Source: Glycocaulis sp050485565 (GTDB taxonomy: Bacteria; Pseudomonadota; Alphaproteobacteria; Caulobacterales; Maricaulaceae). Taken from it: a stretch of DNA of 64,000 nucleotides. Below are positions 50,755 through 59,331 of the stretch, piece after piece (position 1 is the stretch's first letter; every line of letters begins with the position of its first letter). The notes beneath the pieces are model-generated. The model had not been told where the DNA came from and searched no databases. It saw only the letters and a program-made list of their open reading frames with translations. The position numbers were made by a program, and so were the translations under genes. The DNA is taken from the NCBI RefSeq assembly GCF_050485565.1, contig NZ_JBJHBQ010000001.1, positions 62,001 through 126,000 of the forward strand. The letters are read 5' to 3'.

Positions 50755-51341
50755 GTCTCCTGCTCCGGTATTGCGAGGTCCGCAATATCGGCGCGCAATG
50801 CGTCAAGGCCAAGGCGTTTGGATGAGGATGTTGCAGCGATGACCGGATAGGCCGCGACCTTCTTGGCAATCTGGCCTTGCGTGGCGGCAATCATCGCCTC
50901 GCGCTCGGCGGGTTTGAGCTTGTCCAGCTTGGTCAGCGTGATCTGGTAGCTGACGGCTGCCTCGGTGAGCACTTTCATAATGGCTTCGTCAGCCGGCTTG
51001 ATGCCGTGGCGGCCATCGATCAGCAGGATGACGCGTTTCAGATTGACCCGCCCGCGCAAATAGTCGCGCGTCAGCGCCATCCAGCGCGCGGCCACGTCTT
51101 TCGGTGCCTTGGCAAAGCCATAGCCCGGCAGATCGACAATGCGGATGCGTCCGGCCAAGTCGAAGAAGTTCAGCTCACGCGTGCGCCCCGGCTCGCCAGA
51201 GGCGCGCGCCAGATCCTTGCGATTGGTCAGCGCATTGATGAGAGAGGACTTGCCGACATTCGACCGGCCGGCAAACGCGATCTCGGGCATGTCGGCAGGC
51301 GGCAGCCCGTCCATGCCGACCGCGCCCTTGATGAAGGTCAC
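50751..51341 (-). CDS. engB: Ribosome biogenesis GTP-binding protein EngB/YihA/YsxC
   Basis: EngB is a small GTPase needed for 50S subunit assembly. With the GTG start at 51341 it has 196 residues. G1 is GRSNVGKSS (25-33), G3 is VDLPGYGFAKAP, G4 is TKLDKLKPAE and G5 is near AATSSSKRLG. The same frame continues upstream without stops to a CTG at 51414-51416 that overlaps the yidC stop codon and has a GGAGGG ribosome site. That start would add 25 residues in the style of family N-termini (ELSEEEAARLAAGKRLFAQN). The true start is therefore uncertain. It is downstream of yidC and overlaps the DUF1036 gene. Confidence 0.92.
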   Translation of the reverse strand: MTFIKGAVGMDGLPPADMPEIAFAGRSNVGKSSLINALTNRKDLARASGEPGRTRELNFFDLAGRIRIVDLPGYGFAKAPKDVAARWMALTRDYLRGRVNLKRVILLIDGRHGIKPADEAIMKVLTEAAVSYQITLTKLDKLKPAEREAMIAATQGQIAKKVAAYPVIAATSSSKRLGLDALRADIADLAIPEQET

Positions 51342-51412
51342 ATTCTGGGCGAACAGGCGCTTTCCGGCGGCCAGGCGGGCCGCCTCTTCTTCGCTTAGCT
51401 CGTCAGGCGCGC

Positions 51413-53527
51413 TCAGCCCTCTCCCTCCGGCCTGGCAGGCGGGGTGCGCCGGGTGCCGGGGCGCTTTGCTGCCGGCTTCTTTGCCGCAGTTTTACGCGCA
51501 CCCTTGGGCTTCTTTGCCGCCGGGTTGGAGGATGTGCGCCGGCCCGGCGTGGCGGGTTTGGGCGCAGGCTTGTCCGCTTCGGCTACGCTGCTTTCCACCT
51601 GCTCGGTCACATCGACCGGGGTGGAATCGTCCTTGGCACCCTTCGCCTTGCCCTTGGCCGGTTTGACGTCATTGGCTGGCTTGGCCGCCGCCGGCGTCAG
51701 GCCCGGCGCCGCGCCGGGCAGGGCAAATTCAGGCACCGGCTTTCCGGTGACGCGCGAATGCAGGCGCGCCGCGATCTTGTCGACCTCGGTATAGGTGCCG
51801 TGGCGGCGCATGATGACGTATTGCTGCAGGATCGTCAGGAAGTTGTTCCACGTCCAGTAGATCACCAGCGCGGCGGCAAACGGCGACAGGATGAAGGTGA
51901 AGACGATCGGCAGGAGCGCGAAAATGCGCCGCTGCATGGGATCGGGCGGCGGGGGGTTGAGCGATTGCTGCGCCCACATGGTCAGACCCATCAGGATCGG
52001 CCAGACACCCAGCGTGTAATCGCCCAGCAGCCACCAGCCCTCGACCGAATAGGGCAATAAGCCAAACAGATTCCACACGGCGGTCGGGTCTGGCGCGGAA
52101 AGGTCCTGAATCCAGCCGAAGAAGGGGGCATGGCGCGCCTCCAGCGAGACGAACACCGTCTTGTAGAGCGCAAAGAAGATGGGGATTTGCGGCAGGATCG
52201 GCAGACACCCGGCAAGCGGATTGATCTTCTCTCGCTTGTAGAGCTCCATCATCTCCTGGCTCTGTCGCTGTTTATCAGCGGCAAAGCGCTCGCGGATCTC
52301 GGTCATTTTCGGACCGACCGCGCGCATCTTGGCCATGGAGGCAAAGGCGCGGTTATTGAGCGGGAAGAGCGGGATCTTGATGAGCACGGTCAGAAGCAGG
52401 ATCGCCACGCCGAAATTGCCCGTCCACTGGTAGAAAGTGTGCAACAGCCAGAAGAAGGGCCGGGTGAAGAACCAGAAATTGCCCCAGTCCACCGCCATGT
52501 CGAGGCGGGGGATGCCCTGCTCGTCCTGATAGCGCTGCAGGATCGGCACCGATTTGGAACCGGCATAGACATGCGACACGCTGGTGATCGAGCTGCCCGG
52601 CGCAATCGTCTCGGCGGTGCGCACATAGCTGGATTCAAAAATCGTCTGTCCGCCGGAGGGGCGTGCCTCGAAGCGGGCGCGGATCTCGCCGTCATCGCCG
52701 GGGGCCACAGCCGTCAGCCAGTATTTGGAGGTAATCCCCATCCAGCCGCCAGCGCCCGTGCGCTCCATCGAGCCGTCGCGCTCCAGACTGTTATATTTGC
52801 GGTCCATCAGCGATGAGCCGACCACCCCGATAGGGCCTTCGTGCAGGATGAAGAAATTGGTGATGTCGTCGGGAATGCCTTCCTGACGCACCAGGCCAAA
52901 GCGCGAGAGCGAGACCGTATCGGCGCCGTTATTCGTGACCGTATCGCTGACGGTGAAGAGATAGTCCTCATCGACCGAGATCACGCGGCGGAAGGTCAGC
53001 TCGCCCGCCACATGCTCCAGCGTGACCGGGCTGGTGGGGGTGAGCGTGGTGTTGCCGACAACCTGCCAGCGCGTGGAGGGGCCGGGCAGGCCCGACGGCG
53101 CACCGGCCGCGCCCGTCCACCCGTCCACCGCATAGTGCGCCCCGCGCGAGCCTTGCGGGGAAAGCAGCGTCACCGGCTCGTCCGACCCTACCGCCAGGTC
53201 ATAGCGCAAAAGACGCAGATCATCGAAGCGCGCGCCATTGAGCGCGATGGAGCCTTCCAGCGCGGGCGTACGCACGGTGATGCGTTCAGAGCGCGCCAGT
53301 GCATCCTCGCGGCTGGTGAATCCGCCCAGCGCTGCGGGCGTCTCGTCGCCGCCAAAGGCACCGGGCGTTTCGTCCCCCGGAGCCGTCTCGCCAGTCTCGG
53401 CTTCCACCGCAGCTTCCTGCGCGGCGCGCTGCTCGGCCATCATCGGTTCCACGATGAAGAGCTGGTAGGGGATGAAGATCGCCAGAACGATCGCCACGAT
53501 AAGGAGGATATTGCGGGGTTCACCCAT
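51413..53527 (-). CDS. yidC: Membrane protein insertase YidC
   Basis: YidC inserts and folds inner-membrane proteins. The 704-residue protein has an N-terminal membrane anchor (ILLIVAIVLAIFIPYQLFIV). The large periplasmic P1 domain spans about 75-350. The conserved insertase core runs from about 365 to 590 (FGVAILLLTVLIKIPLFPLN, with the hydrophilic-groove arginine expected in this part). The C-terminus is unusual: from about residue 610 there is a long Ala/Lys/Pro-rich tail (KPANDVKPAKGKAKGAKDDS, AAKKPAAKRPGTRRTPPARP) expected to be disordered and basic. It follows rnpA by 7 bp. The rpmH-rnpA-yidC order is the classical one, lacking yidD. Confidence 0.96.
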   Translation of the reverse strand: MGEPRNILLIVAIVLAIFIPYQLFIVEPMMAEQRAAQEAAVEAETGETAPGDETPGAFGGDETPAALGGFTSREDALARSERITVRTPALEGSIALNGARFDDLRLLRYDLAVGSDEPVTLLSPQGSRGAHYAVDGWTGAAGAPSGLPGPSTRWQVVGNTTLTPTSPVTLEHVAGELTFRRVISVDEDYLFTVSDTVTNNGADTVSLSRFGLVRQEGIPDDITNFFILHEGPIGVVGSSLMDRKYNSLERDGSMERTGAGGWMGITSKYWLTAVAPGDDGEIRARFEARPSGGQTIFESSYVRTAETIAPGSSITSVSHVYAGSKSVPILQRYQDEQGIPRLDMAVDWGNFWFFTRPFFWLLHTFYQWTGNFGVAILLLTVLIKIPLFPLNNRAFASMAKMRAVGPKMTEIRERFAADKQRQSQEMMELYKREKINPLAGCLPILPQIPIFFALYKTVFVSLEARHAPFFGWIQDLSAPDPTAVWNLFGLLPYSVEGWWLLGDYTLGVWPILMGLTMWAQQSLNPPPPDPMQRRIFALLPIVFTFILSPFAAALVIYWTWNNFLTILQQYVIMRRHGTYTEVDKIAARLHSRVTGKPVPEFALPGAAPGLTPAAAKPANDVKPAKGKAKGAKDDSTPVDVTEQVESSVAEADKPAPKPATPGRRTSSNPAAKKPKGARKTAAKKPAAKRPGTRRTPPARPEGEG

Positions 53528-53534
53528 GAGCGGG

Positions 53535-53918
53535 TCAGTCCTTCACGGTGTTTCGGGGCCGGGACGGCGCGGCGAGGCTTAGCAATGCGCTTTTCATATC
53601 GTCAAGCAAAGCCTCCCATTCACGCGCAGCCGTACCGGCGCGCGCAATGAATACATAGTCGGTGCCGGGCAGGCCATGGAGGGGGAGAATCTGGCGCGCG
53701 GCCTCTTTCAGGCGGCGCCGGGCGCGATTGCGCTGGACGGCATTGCCCACCTTCTTCGAGGCGGTAAAGCCAGCCCTGGCAGGGCCTTCTAGCGGTTCAC
53801 GCGCCACCATCTGCACGACAAGGCCGGGCCGGGCGGCAGAGCGGCCGTCACGCGCACGCAGAAAATCGCGCCGTACGCGGATGCGCGCGGCGCGATCGGG
53901 ATATTGCAGCGCTTTCAA
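53535..53918 (-). CDS. rnpA: Ribonuclease P protein component
   Basis: RnpA helps the RNase P RNA mature tRNA 5' ends. The 127-residue protein includes VRRDFLRARDG near the N-terminus and the RNA-binding RNR helix (GNAVQRNRARRRLKEAAR), flanked by GFTASKKVG. It starts 12 bp after rpmH and is followed by yidC on the same strand. Length is at the usual 110-130 residues. Confidence 0.95.
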   Translation of the reverse strand: MKALQYPDRAARIRVRRDFLRARDGRSAARPGLVVQMVAREPLEGPARAGFTASKKVGNAVQRNRARRRLKEAARQILPLHGLPGTDYVFIARAGTAAREWEALLDDMKSALLSLAAPSRPRNTVKD

Positions 53919-53930
53919 GTCGAGTGGCGA

Positions 53931-54065
53931 TTAAGCCGACAGGCGCTTGCGGCCACGCGCACGGCGGCGGGCGACAATATGACGGCCAGCCTTGGTGGCC
54001 ATGCGGGCGCGGAAACCGTGACGCCGGGCGCGGACGAGTTTGGACGGCTGAAAGGTACGTTTCAC
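53931..54065 (-). CDS. rpmH: 50S ribosomal protein L34
   Basis: This 44-residue basic protein reads MKRTFQPSKLVRARRHGFRA, RMATKAGRHIVARRRARGRK, RLSA, an ordinary L34. The start codon is GTG, supported by an AGGAG ribosome site nine bases upstream. A longer open frame from 54137 has no family sequence. It heads the run rpmH-rnpA-yidC-engB-DUF1036-HAD-dapD. The promoter should lie in 54066-54315, where I see no other gene. Confidence 0.97.
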   Translation of the reverse strand: MKRTFQPSKLVRARRHGFRARMATKAGRHIVARRRARGRKRLSA

Positions 54066-54315
54066 GGCACTGGCTCCTGAAAAGGCAAACGCGCCGGTCT
54101 CATCACGTCCGCGCTGCGCGCGCGAGGGACGGGGCAAAGCCCGGCGAAAATCGAGCCGCGGTAACTACCGGCGGCGGGCGCAAGTGTCAAGCGGGGGAGA
54201 TGATCTGCGCCATGCCATCAGCTTGTTATCGCTGGGTGGCATGGCGGCCTTCCGGGGAAGGTCTTAGACGCGGATCGCCGAAGCGAGAGCCGCTATCGCC
54301 CACTAAGATGGCTAC

Positions 54316-54741
54316 TCAGAGCGATTTAGTCAATCCAGCCAAGCCAATTCCAGCCAGAATCGCCTTTCTTATTTTCTTCAAGTCGTCATCTGAAACGGTA
54401 TCAAAACAATAACGCCTCCGTCCATCTGGGGCCCTTCCGATCCGTATCAGGTCGAGGCGATGAAACCCCACTGCGGCAATCATATCGCCCTTCACCCAAA
54501 CGTCGCCTGCTTTGAACCTGTCCGGCAACCTGCCGGGCATACCAACGCGGCAATGATATTGCATCACGGGGTCGGGTGCGGTGGTGCTTAGAGCGACGAT
54601 TGTACAAAGACCTGGTCTGGCCCGGATTTTCGGGCTGACGACAATCACTGGACGCCGCTTAACCATCTCGGGCTCGCGAAACCCAATGTCGAAATCACAC
54701 ATAAGAACTGTGCCGATTTCAGGATGCTCGTTAATAGCCAA
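54316..54741 (-). CDS. Orphan PemK/MazF-like toxin
   Basis: This 141-residue protein has the PemK-like features PEIGTVLMCDFDIGFREPEM, VKRRPVIVVSPKIRARPG and CTIVALSTTAPDP, with DVWVKGDMIAAVGFHRLDLI further on. These match the MazF/PemK ribonuclease fold. The start is a TTG with weak ribosome site; an upstream stop limits alternatives to CTG. An ATG 13 codons downstream is possible. No antitoxin gene is visible on either side. The gene and its flanks (to about 54850) are less GC-rich than the neighbours, hinting at transfer. It could be a relic or be controlled by a distant antitoxin. Confidence 0.78.
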   Translation of the reverse strand: MAINEHPEIGTVLMCDFDIGFREPEMVKRRPVIVVSPKIRARPGLCTIVALSTTAPDPVMQYHCRVGMPGRLPDRFKAGDVWVKGDMIAAVGFHRLDLIRIGRAPDGRRRYCFDTVSDDDLKKIRKAILAGIGLAGLTKSL

Positions 54742-54927
54742 ATTACTGACCAGCTTTCAAAATGATCATGTCGATACGACTTTATTCGCCAAAACGAGGC
54801 ATCGCCAAGATAGGAAAGTCCACCTTGTAACTTTGCGCGTAAGATGAACGAATGACCTCCGGATCGGACATCGCCGCCGCCGGTCCAGCCCGTGCCGCCA
54901 CTGCCCTCCCCCACCCAAGGACATCCC

Positions 54928-55683
54928 ATGACCGCTCCCACGCCCCCCGATGCGCCGCCAAAGGCGAAACCCTTGTGGCTGCGGCTATTGCCGGTGCTCA
55001 TTCTGGCGGCGGCGCTGATCGCGGTGCTGGCAAGCGGGGTGTGGCGGGATCTCAATCTTGAGACATTGCAGGCCAACCAGGCCGCGCTGGAAGCTTATGT
55101 TGCGGCGAACCTCATACTGGCGGTGCTGATCTACACAGTTGTCTATGCGCTGGCCGTGTCGATCTCGGTGCCGGGCGCGATCTGGTTCACTATCGGGGCG
55201 GGCTTTCTGTTCGGGCCAATCATTGGCACCGGCGTTGCCGTTATCGGCTCCACCATCGGGGCAACGATCATCTTCATCGCCGTGCGCTATGCCTTTGCCG
55301 ACTGGGCGCGGGCGAAGTTCGGCAACTGGGTGAAACGCCTGCAGGACGGTTTCTCCTCCGATGCCTTCAGTTATGTGCTGATCCTGCGCCTGATACCGGT
55401 ATTGCCCTTTTTCGGCATCAATATCGCGACCGCATTGCTGAACGTGCCGCTTCGCGCCTATGTGCTCGGCACGTTTATCGGTGTCATGCCGCTGGCCTAT
55501 GTGTATGCGACGGTCGGCTCCACCATTGGCCGGGCGGCAGGCGGGGTGCCGAGCCTTCTCGATCTTCTGACCCCGGAGCTGATTGCCGCCATCTGTGTGT
55601 TCGCACTCGTCGGCTTCCTGCCCTTCATCTACAAGCGCATCACCGGCAAGAAGCCGCCCGCCGCCAATGGGGGCGAGGCATGA
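54928..55683 (+). CDS. TVP38/TMEM64 (DedA-like) family membrane protein
   Basis: This 251-residue inner-membrane protein with about six hydrophobic helices contains the SNARE-associated (VTT) domain, marked by VPGAIWFTIGAGFLFGPIIG and LILRLIPVLPFFGINIATAL. Related proteins act in lipid or small-molecule transport, and the substrate is unknown. The ATG at 54928 has an AAGGA ribosome site. A longer frame from 54892 is not favoured. The stop overlaps the start of the next gene (ATGA), an association with a flavin disulfide reductase that is common for this family. Confidence 0.9.
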   Translation: MTAPTPPDAPPKAKPLWLRLLPVLILAAALIAVLASGVWRDLNLETLQANQAALEAYVAANLILAVLIYTVVYALAVSISVPGAIWFTIGAGFLFGPIIGTGVAVIGSTIGATIIFIAVRYAFADWARAKFGNWVKRLQDGFSSDAFSYVLILRLIPVLPFFGINIATALLNVPLRAYVLGTFIGVMPLAYVYATVGSTIGRAAGGVPSLLDLLTPELIAAICVFALVGFLPFIYKRITGKKPPAANGGEA

Positions 55684-57101
55684 GCCGGGAAAGCATCAGG
55701 GCCGACTTATGCATTATCGGCGCGGGCGCAGCAGGGCTCGTCACGGCGGCGGGCGCGGCCATGCTGGGGCGAAAGGTGGTGCTGTTTGAAGCGCGCGAGA
55801 TGGGCGGGGATTGCCTGAATTATGGCTGTGTGCCCTCCAAGGCGATCCTGTCGGCCGCCCACGCGGCCCACACCGTGCGCTCGGCTGCGAAGCTGGGCGT
55901 AAAGGCCGGCGAGCCCCGGATCGATTTTACCGCCGTCATGGATCATGTCCGCAAGGCGATTGCCGCTATCGAGCCCAATGACAGCCAGGCGCGTTTTGAA
56001 GGGCTTGGCGTGCGCGTGATCCGTGAGTGGGCGCGCTTTATCTCTGCTGACACGGTGGAGAGCGACAGCGTTGCCGTGAAGGCGAAACGCTTCGTCATCG
56101 CATCGGGCACTCGCGCGCGCATCCCACAGATGCCGGGCCTGTCCCACATTGCCTATCTGACCAATGAGACGATCTGGAAGCTCACGGCCCTGCCCTCGCA
56201 CCTTTTCATCATTGGTGGCGGGCCGATTGGCTGCGAGCTGGGGCAGGCTTTCTCCCGGCTGGGTGCGAAGGTGACGATCCTTGAGGCCAACCGCCTGCTG
56301 GGCGGGTTTGAAGCCGAGCATGCCGATATCCTGCGCGAGACCTTCGCAGCAGACGGGGTGCGGGTGATTGAGGGCTGCGGGGTCGAGCGGTTCGAGCAGG
56401 AGGGCGATAATATCTCCATCACCCTGCCGGACGGTGAACGGCTGACCGCCAGCCATGTGTTGGTGGCCGCAGGCAGGGTTCCCGTATTTGACGGGCTGGG
56501 GCTGGAGGCTGCGGGCGTCGAGACCGGCCCGATGGGCATTATCTGCGACGACAAGCTTCGCACCGCCAACAGGCGCGTTTATGCGGCGGGCGATATCGCC
56601 GGCAAGGGCGCGCTGACGCATCTGGCCGGCTGGCATGCCTCCGTCATCCTGCGCAATCTCTATTACGGCATACCCACGAAACAGTCCTCCAGTCCCATTC
56701 CGGCGTGCATCTATACCAGTCCGGGCCTGGCCCAGATCGGCCTGACTGAAGGCCGGGCGCGCGAACTGCATGGCGACAAGGTTTCAACCGTCTCCTGGCC
56801 CTTCCATGATAATGACCGAGCTATTGCCGAGGGCGATACCGCAGGCGGGGTGAAGCTGGTGCTTGGCAAGGGCGGCAGGCTGCTGGGCGTGCATGTGGCA
56901 GGCGCCCGCAGCGATGATATCGCTGCGATGGCCGCCATCACCATGGCCAAGGGCGGCAGCGTGCGCGATCTCACCAGCCCGGTCCTTGCCTATCCGACGC
57001 GCGGCGAGGCGATAAAACGCGCAGCAGGCAAACATTTCGAGCCTGTGGTATTTGGACCCTTCGCGAAGGCGTGGGCCGCGTTATTGTCCGCGCTGCACTG
57101 A
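55680..57101 (+). CDS. FAD-dependent disulfide oxidoreductase, mercuric reductase-like
   Basis: This 473-residue class I pyridine nucleotide-disulfide oxidoreductase has the FAD fold (ADLCIIGAGAAGLVTAAGAA), the redox pair in GGDCLNYGCVPSKAIL, an NAD(P)-binding domain (FIIGGGPIGCELGQAFSRLG) and a dimerisation domain. The C-terminal PTRGEAIKRAAG replaces the His-Glu pair typical of dihydrolipoamide dehydrogenase, and mercury-binding C-terminal cysteines are absent. True mercuric reductase or lipoamide dehydrogenase activity is therefore unlikely. It is translationally coupled to the TVP38-like gene, suggesting joint work in the membrane. Its electron acceptor is unknown. Confidence 0.9.
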   Translation: MSRESIRADLCIIGAGAAGLVTAAGAAMLGRKVVLFEAREMGGDCLNYGCVPSKAILSAAHAAHTVRSAAKLGVKAGEPRIDFTAVMDHVRKAIAAIEPNDSQARFEGLGVRVIREWARFISADTVESDSVAVKAKRFVIASGTRARIPQMPGLSHIAYLTNETIWKLTALPSHLFIIGGGPIGCELGQAFSRLGAKVTILEANRLLGGFEAEHADILRETFAADGVRVIEGCGVERFEQEGDNISITLPDGERLTASHVLVAAGRVPVFDGLGLEAAGVETGPMGIICDDKLRTANRRVYAAGDIAGKGALTHLAGWHASVILRNLYYGIPTKQSSSPIPACIYTSPGLAQIGLTEGRARELHGDKVSTVSWPFHDNDRAIAEGDTAGGVKLVLGKGGRLLGVHVAGARSDDIAAMAAITMAKGGSVRDLTSPVLAYPTRGEAIKRAAGKHFEPVVFGPFAKAWAALLSALH

Positions 57102-57125
57102 TTTGCATGCGCGAGGTGGGCTGGC

Positions 57126-58553
57126 TTGGCCAAAGGGGCAATCAGGGAGGGACTGGCGCGCGCCGGGCAGATCGTCCGGGCGGGTACAGGCTCGCTTGGC
57201 GGGCGCCTGCTGGCGCTGACCATCGCCTTTGTGCTGACCGCCTCGGTGCTGATTTTCTTCCCGTCTGCGGCCAATTTCCGCAATAGCTGGCTGGGTGAAC
57301 GGGCCAATGCCGCCCATCTGGCCGCCATTGCCGCAGAGCTGGCCGAAGACAATCTGTCTGAAGAGGCGGTGCGCGAGCTGCTGGACGGGGCAGACGCCAT
57401 CGCCGTGGCGCGCATAGCCGGCGGTGCAACGGAGCTGGTGCTGGGCGCCGATACCGGCAATGCGCCCCTGCTGGACGAGGACCAGACACGGCGGCGGCCC
57501 CTTCGCGAGATGGCCGCCGTGATCGCCACCTTCACCGGGCCGGAAGACCGGCTGGTCGTGCTGACCGCCATTCCCCAGACCCGGCCCGATGAACGCATTC
57601 TGGTCATCCTGCCCGAAGCCCCCTTGCGTGAGGCGCTGATCGGGTTTTCCGCGCGCCTGTTCTGGTTTGCGCTGTTTGCCTCTCTGGTCACCGGCGCACT
57701 GATCTATCTGGCGCTGCTGGTCATGTTTGTCGGGCCGATGCGCCAGCTATCGCTGTCCATGACGCGGTTTCAGGAAAACCCGTCCGATGCAGGCCGTGTG
57801 CTGACACCCAGCCAGCGCCATGACGAGATCGGCGAAGCCGAGCGCGCTCTGGCCGCCATGCAGGCCGATATTCTTGCCGCCATCCGTCAGCGCGAGCGGC
57901 TGGCAAGCCTGGGCCTCGCCGTCGCGCGCATCAATCACGATCTGAGAAACGTATTTGCCTCTGCCCAGCTGGTCTCCGACAGGCTGGCGGCCAGCGAGGA
58001 TGAACGCACCGCCGCGATGGGCCAGCGTCTGGTGCGTGCCATCGGGCGCGGCATCCGCCTGTGTTCCGATGTGCTCGACTATGGCCGCACGGCCGAGACC
58101 CGGCCCGAACTGCAGCCCATTGCGCTTACCCCCCTTATCGACGAAATCGCCGGGGAGCTGGTGCCGGCCGATGAAAGCGTGATCTGGGAGAATATGATTG
58201 CGCCTGAGATCACCGTGATGGGCGACCGGGACATGCTGCACCGCCTGTTCGGCAATCTGGTCCGCAATGCCATCACCGCCATGAAGGGGCGCGATCCGGC
58301 GCGGCTGAGCATCAGCGCCGAAGCCAGCGGTGACGAGGTGCATGTCACGCTGGCCGATACCGGGCCGGGCATTCCCCCAGCGGTTCAGGCCCGCCTGTTC
58401 GAGCCCTTCTCCTCCGGCGGAGGGGAAGGCAGTACTGGGCTAGGCCTGTCCATCACGCGCGAGCTCGCCGGGCTGATGGAGGGCGCAATCACCCTGCAAT
58501 CGACCGGACCGGAGGGGACGGTGTTTGTGGTTAGCCTGAAGGGGGCGGGCTAA
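57126..58553 (+). CDS. Sensor histidine kinase with HAMP domain
   Basis: This 475-residue kinase has two transmembrane helices (about 27-47 and 175-200) bracketing a periplasmic sensor of about 125 residues. A HAMP linker follows (PMRQLSLSMTRFQENPSDAG). The dimerisation domain has the phospho-accepting His271 in ARINHDLRNVFASAQ. The ATPase domain has N box LFGNLVRNAITAM, G1 DTGPGIP and G2 STGLGLSI. The start codon is a TTG. No response regulator lies beside it, so its partner is elsewhere. The HDLRN box resembles kinases that act in phosphorelays. The stimulus is unknown. Confidence 0.93.
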   Translation: MAKGAIREGLARAGQIVRAGTGSLGGRLLALTIAFVLTASVLIFFPSAANFRNSWLGERANAAHLAAIAAELAEDNLSEEAVRELLDGADAIAVARIAGGATELVLGADTGNAPLLDEDQTRRRPLREMAAVIATFTGPEDRLVVLTAIPQTRPDERILVILPEAPLREALIGFSARLFWFALFASLVTGALIYLALLVMFVGPMRQLSLSMTRFQENPSDAGRVLTPSQRHDEIGEAERALAAMQADILAAIRQRERLASLGLAVARINHDLRNVFASAQLVSDRLAASEDERTAAMGQRLVRAIGRGIRLCSDVLDYGRTAETRPELQPIALTPLIDEIAGELVPADESVIWENMIAPEITVMGDRDMLHRLFGNLVRNAITAMKGRDPARLSISAEASGDEVHVTLADTGPGIPPAVQARLFEPFSSGGGEGSTGLGLSITRELAGLMEGAITLQSTGPEGTVFVVSLKGAG

Positions 58554-58584
58554 CGCCCTCGTCCTTCGGCTCACAAAAGCCCCT

Positions 58585-59127
58585 CTAAGCCAGAAAGGCG
58601 GGGCGCTCTACCGCGTCAAACCGGTTGCGGTGAACAAAGCGCGCGACCGAGCAATGGGCAAAGTCGGCCAGCGCCTCGCCTTCAGGCAGGCTGGGCAGCC
58701 CTTCCAGACGCAGGCGCAGGCGCGCGCAGTGATCGCCCGGCGCGCCAGCATGGTTTTGCCACTGTGCCAGTGCCGCCTCGACCGCCGCGCCCTCATCTGC
58801 ACGCAGATGGCGCACGCTCGCATTGACGCTCATATCGCTGATCTGCCGCAGATCGGCGACGATCTGGATTTTCAGCACATCGCCAAGGCTCCACAGGCGC
58901 ATCCGCCCGCCATGGGGGCGCACGCCGTGCAGCGGCTTTACGAAGCCCAGCCTCTGCAGCGGGCGGATCAGGCTCGCCGCATCGCCCTCCACCGCCGGAT
59001 CATGCCGGCCTTCGCCGAGCAGCTCGGCATCGGTGAGGATCTGGCGCGCGCGCCAGTCATAGGAAAGCAGCGCCGACAGAGCCGACGGATCGCGAAGCGC
59101 AAATTCGGCGCGTGACGATGACAGCAT
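58585..59127 (-). CDS. Hypothetical protein with a MerR-like helix
   Basis: From the ATG at 59127 this protein has 180 residues. It lacks a signal peptide and membrane segments. GGRMRLWSLGDVLKIQIVADLR resembles the start of a MerR-type winged helix (helix-turn-helix with the rxY/W-sL-dvl pattern), and no metal-binding cysteines are obvious. A GTG 16 codons upstream (59175) would include part of the inverted repeat at 59144-59177. The C-terminal half has no recognised domain. A DNA-binding regulator is the best guess. The lipocalin gene is divergent, 200 bp away. Confidence 0.65.
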   Translation of the reverse strand: MLSSSRAEFALRDPSALSALLSYDWRARQILTDAELLGEGRHDPAVEGDAASLIRPLQRLGFVKPLHGVRPHGGRMRLWSLGDVLKIQIVADLRQISDMSVNASVRHLRADEGAAVEAALAQWQNHAGAPGDHCARLRLRLEGLPSLPEGEALADFAHCSVARFVHRNRFDAVERPAFLA

Positions 59128-59143
59128 GAAAACCCCCGCCCGG

Positions 59144-59206
59144 AAGTGAACTCTACTCACACGCAAATTATTCACTTATTGCGTTAACTGAGTGCGTTTA
59201 GTGAAC
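59144..59206. promoter_or_regulatory. Inverted repeat region between the MerR-like and lipocalin genes
   Basis: AAGTGAA (59144-59150) and TTCACTT (59171-59177) are a 7-bp inverted repeat with a 20-base centre, and AGTGAAC recurs at 59200-59206. The region is AT-richer than its surroundings and precedes the likely start at 59127. It may be an autoregulatory operator. Confidence 0.4.
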
Positions 59207-59331
59207 CTATATGACACCGCGTATCTTTATATCGGGTTAACGCCCTCTTTCGCATCGCGCCGCCGGAGCCAAACCGCTTGCCGCGCGTTGTTTGCGGCCT
59301 AGATCACACGCATCCGGACAGGAGCCCGCCC

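Noticed and set aside
54066..54137. N-terminal extension of rpmH
   Set aside because: L34 is 44-46 residues long and starts MKRTFQPS. The GTG with AGGAG fits.
54742..54927. Antitoxin gene for the orphan PemK-like toxin
   Set aside because: All frames on the minus strand are interrupted or lack a plausible antitoxin sequence.
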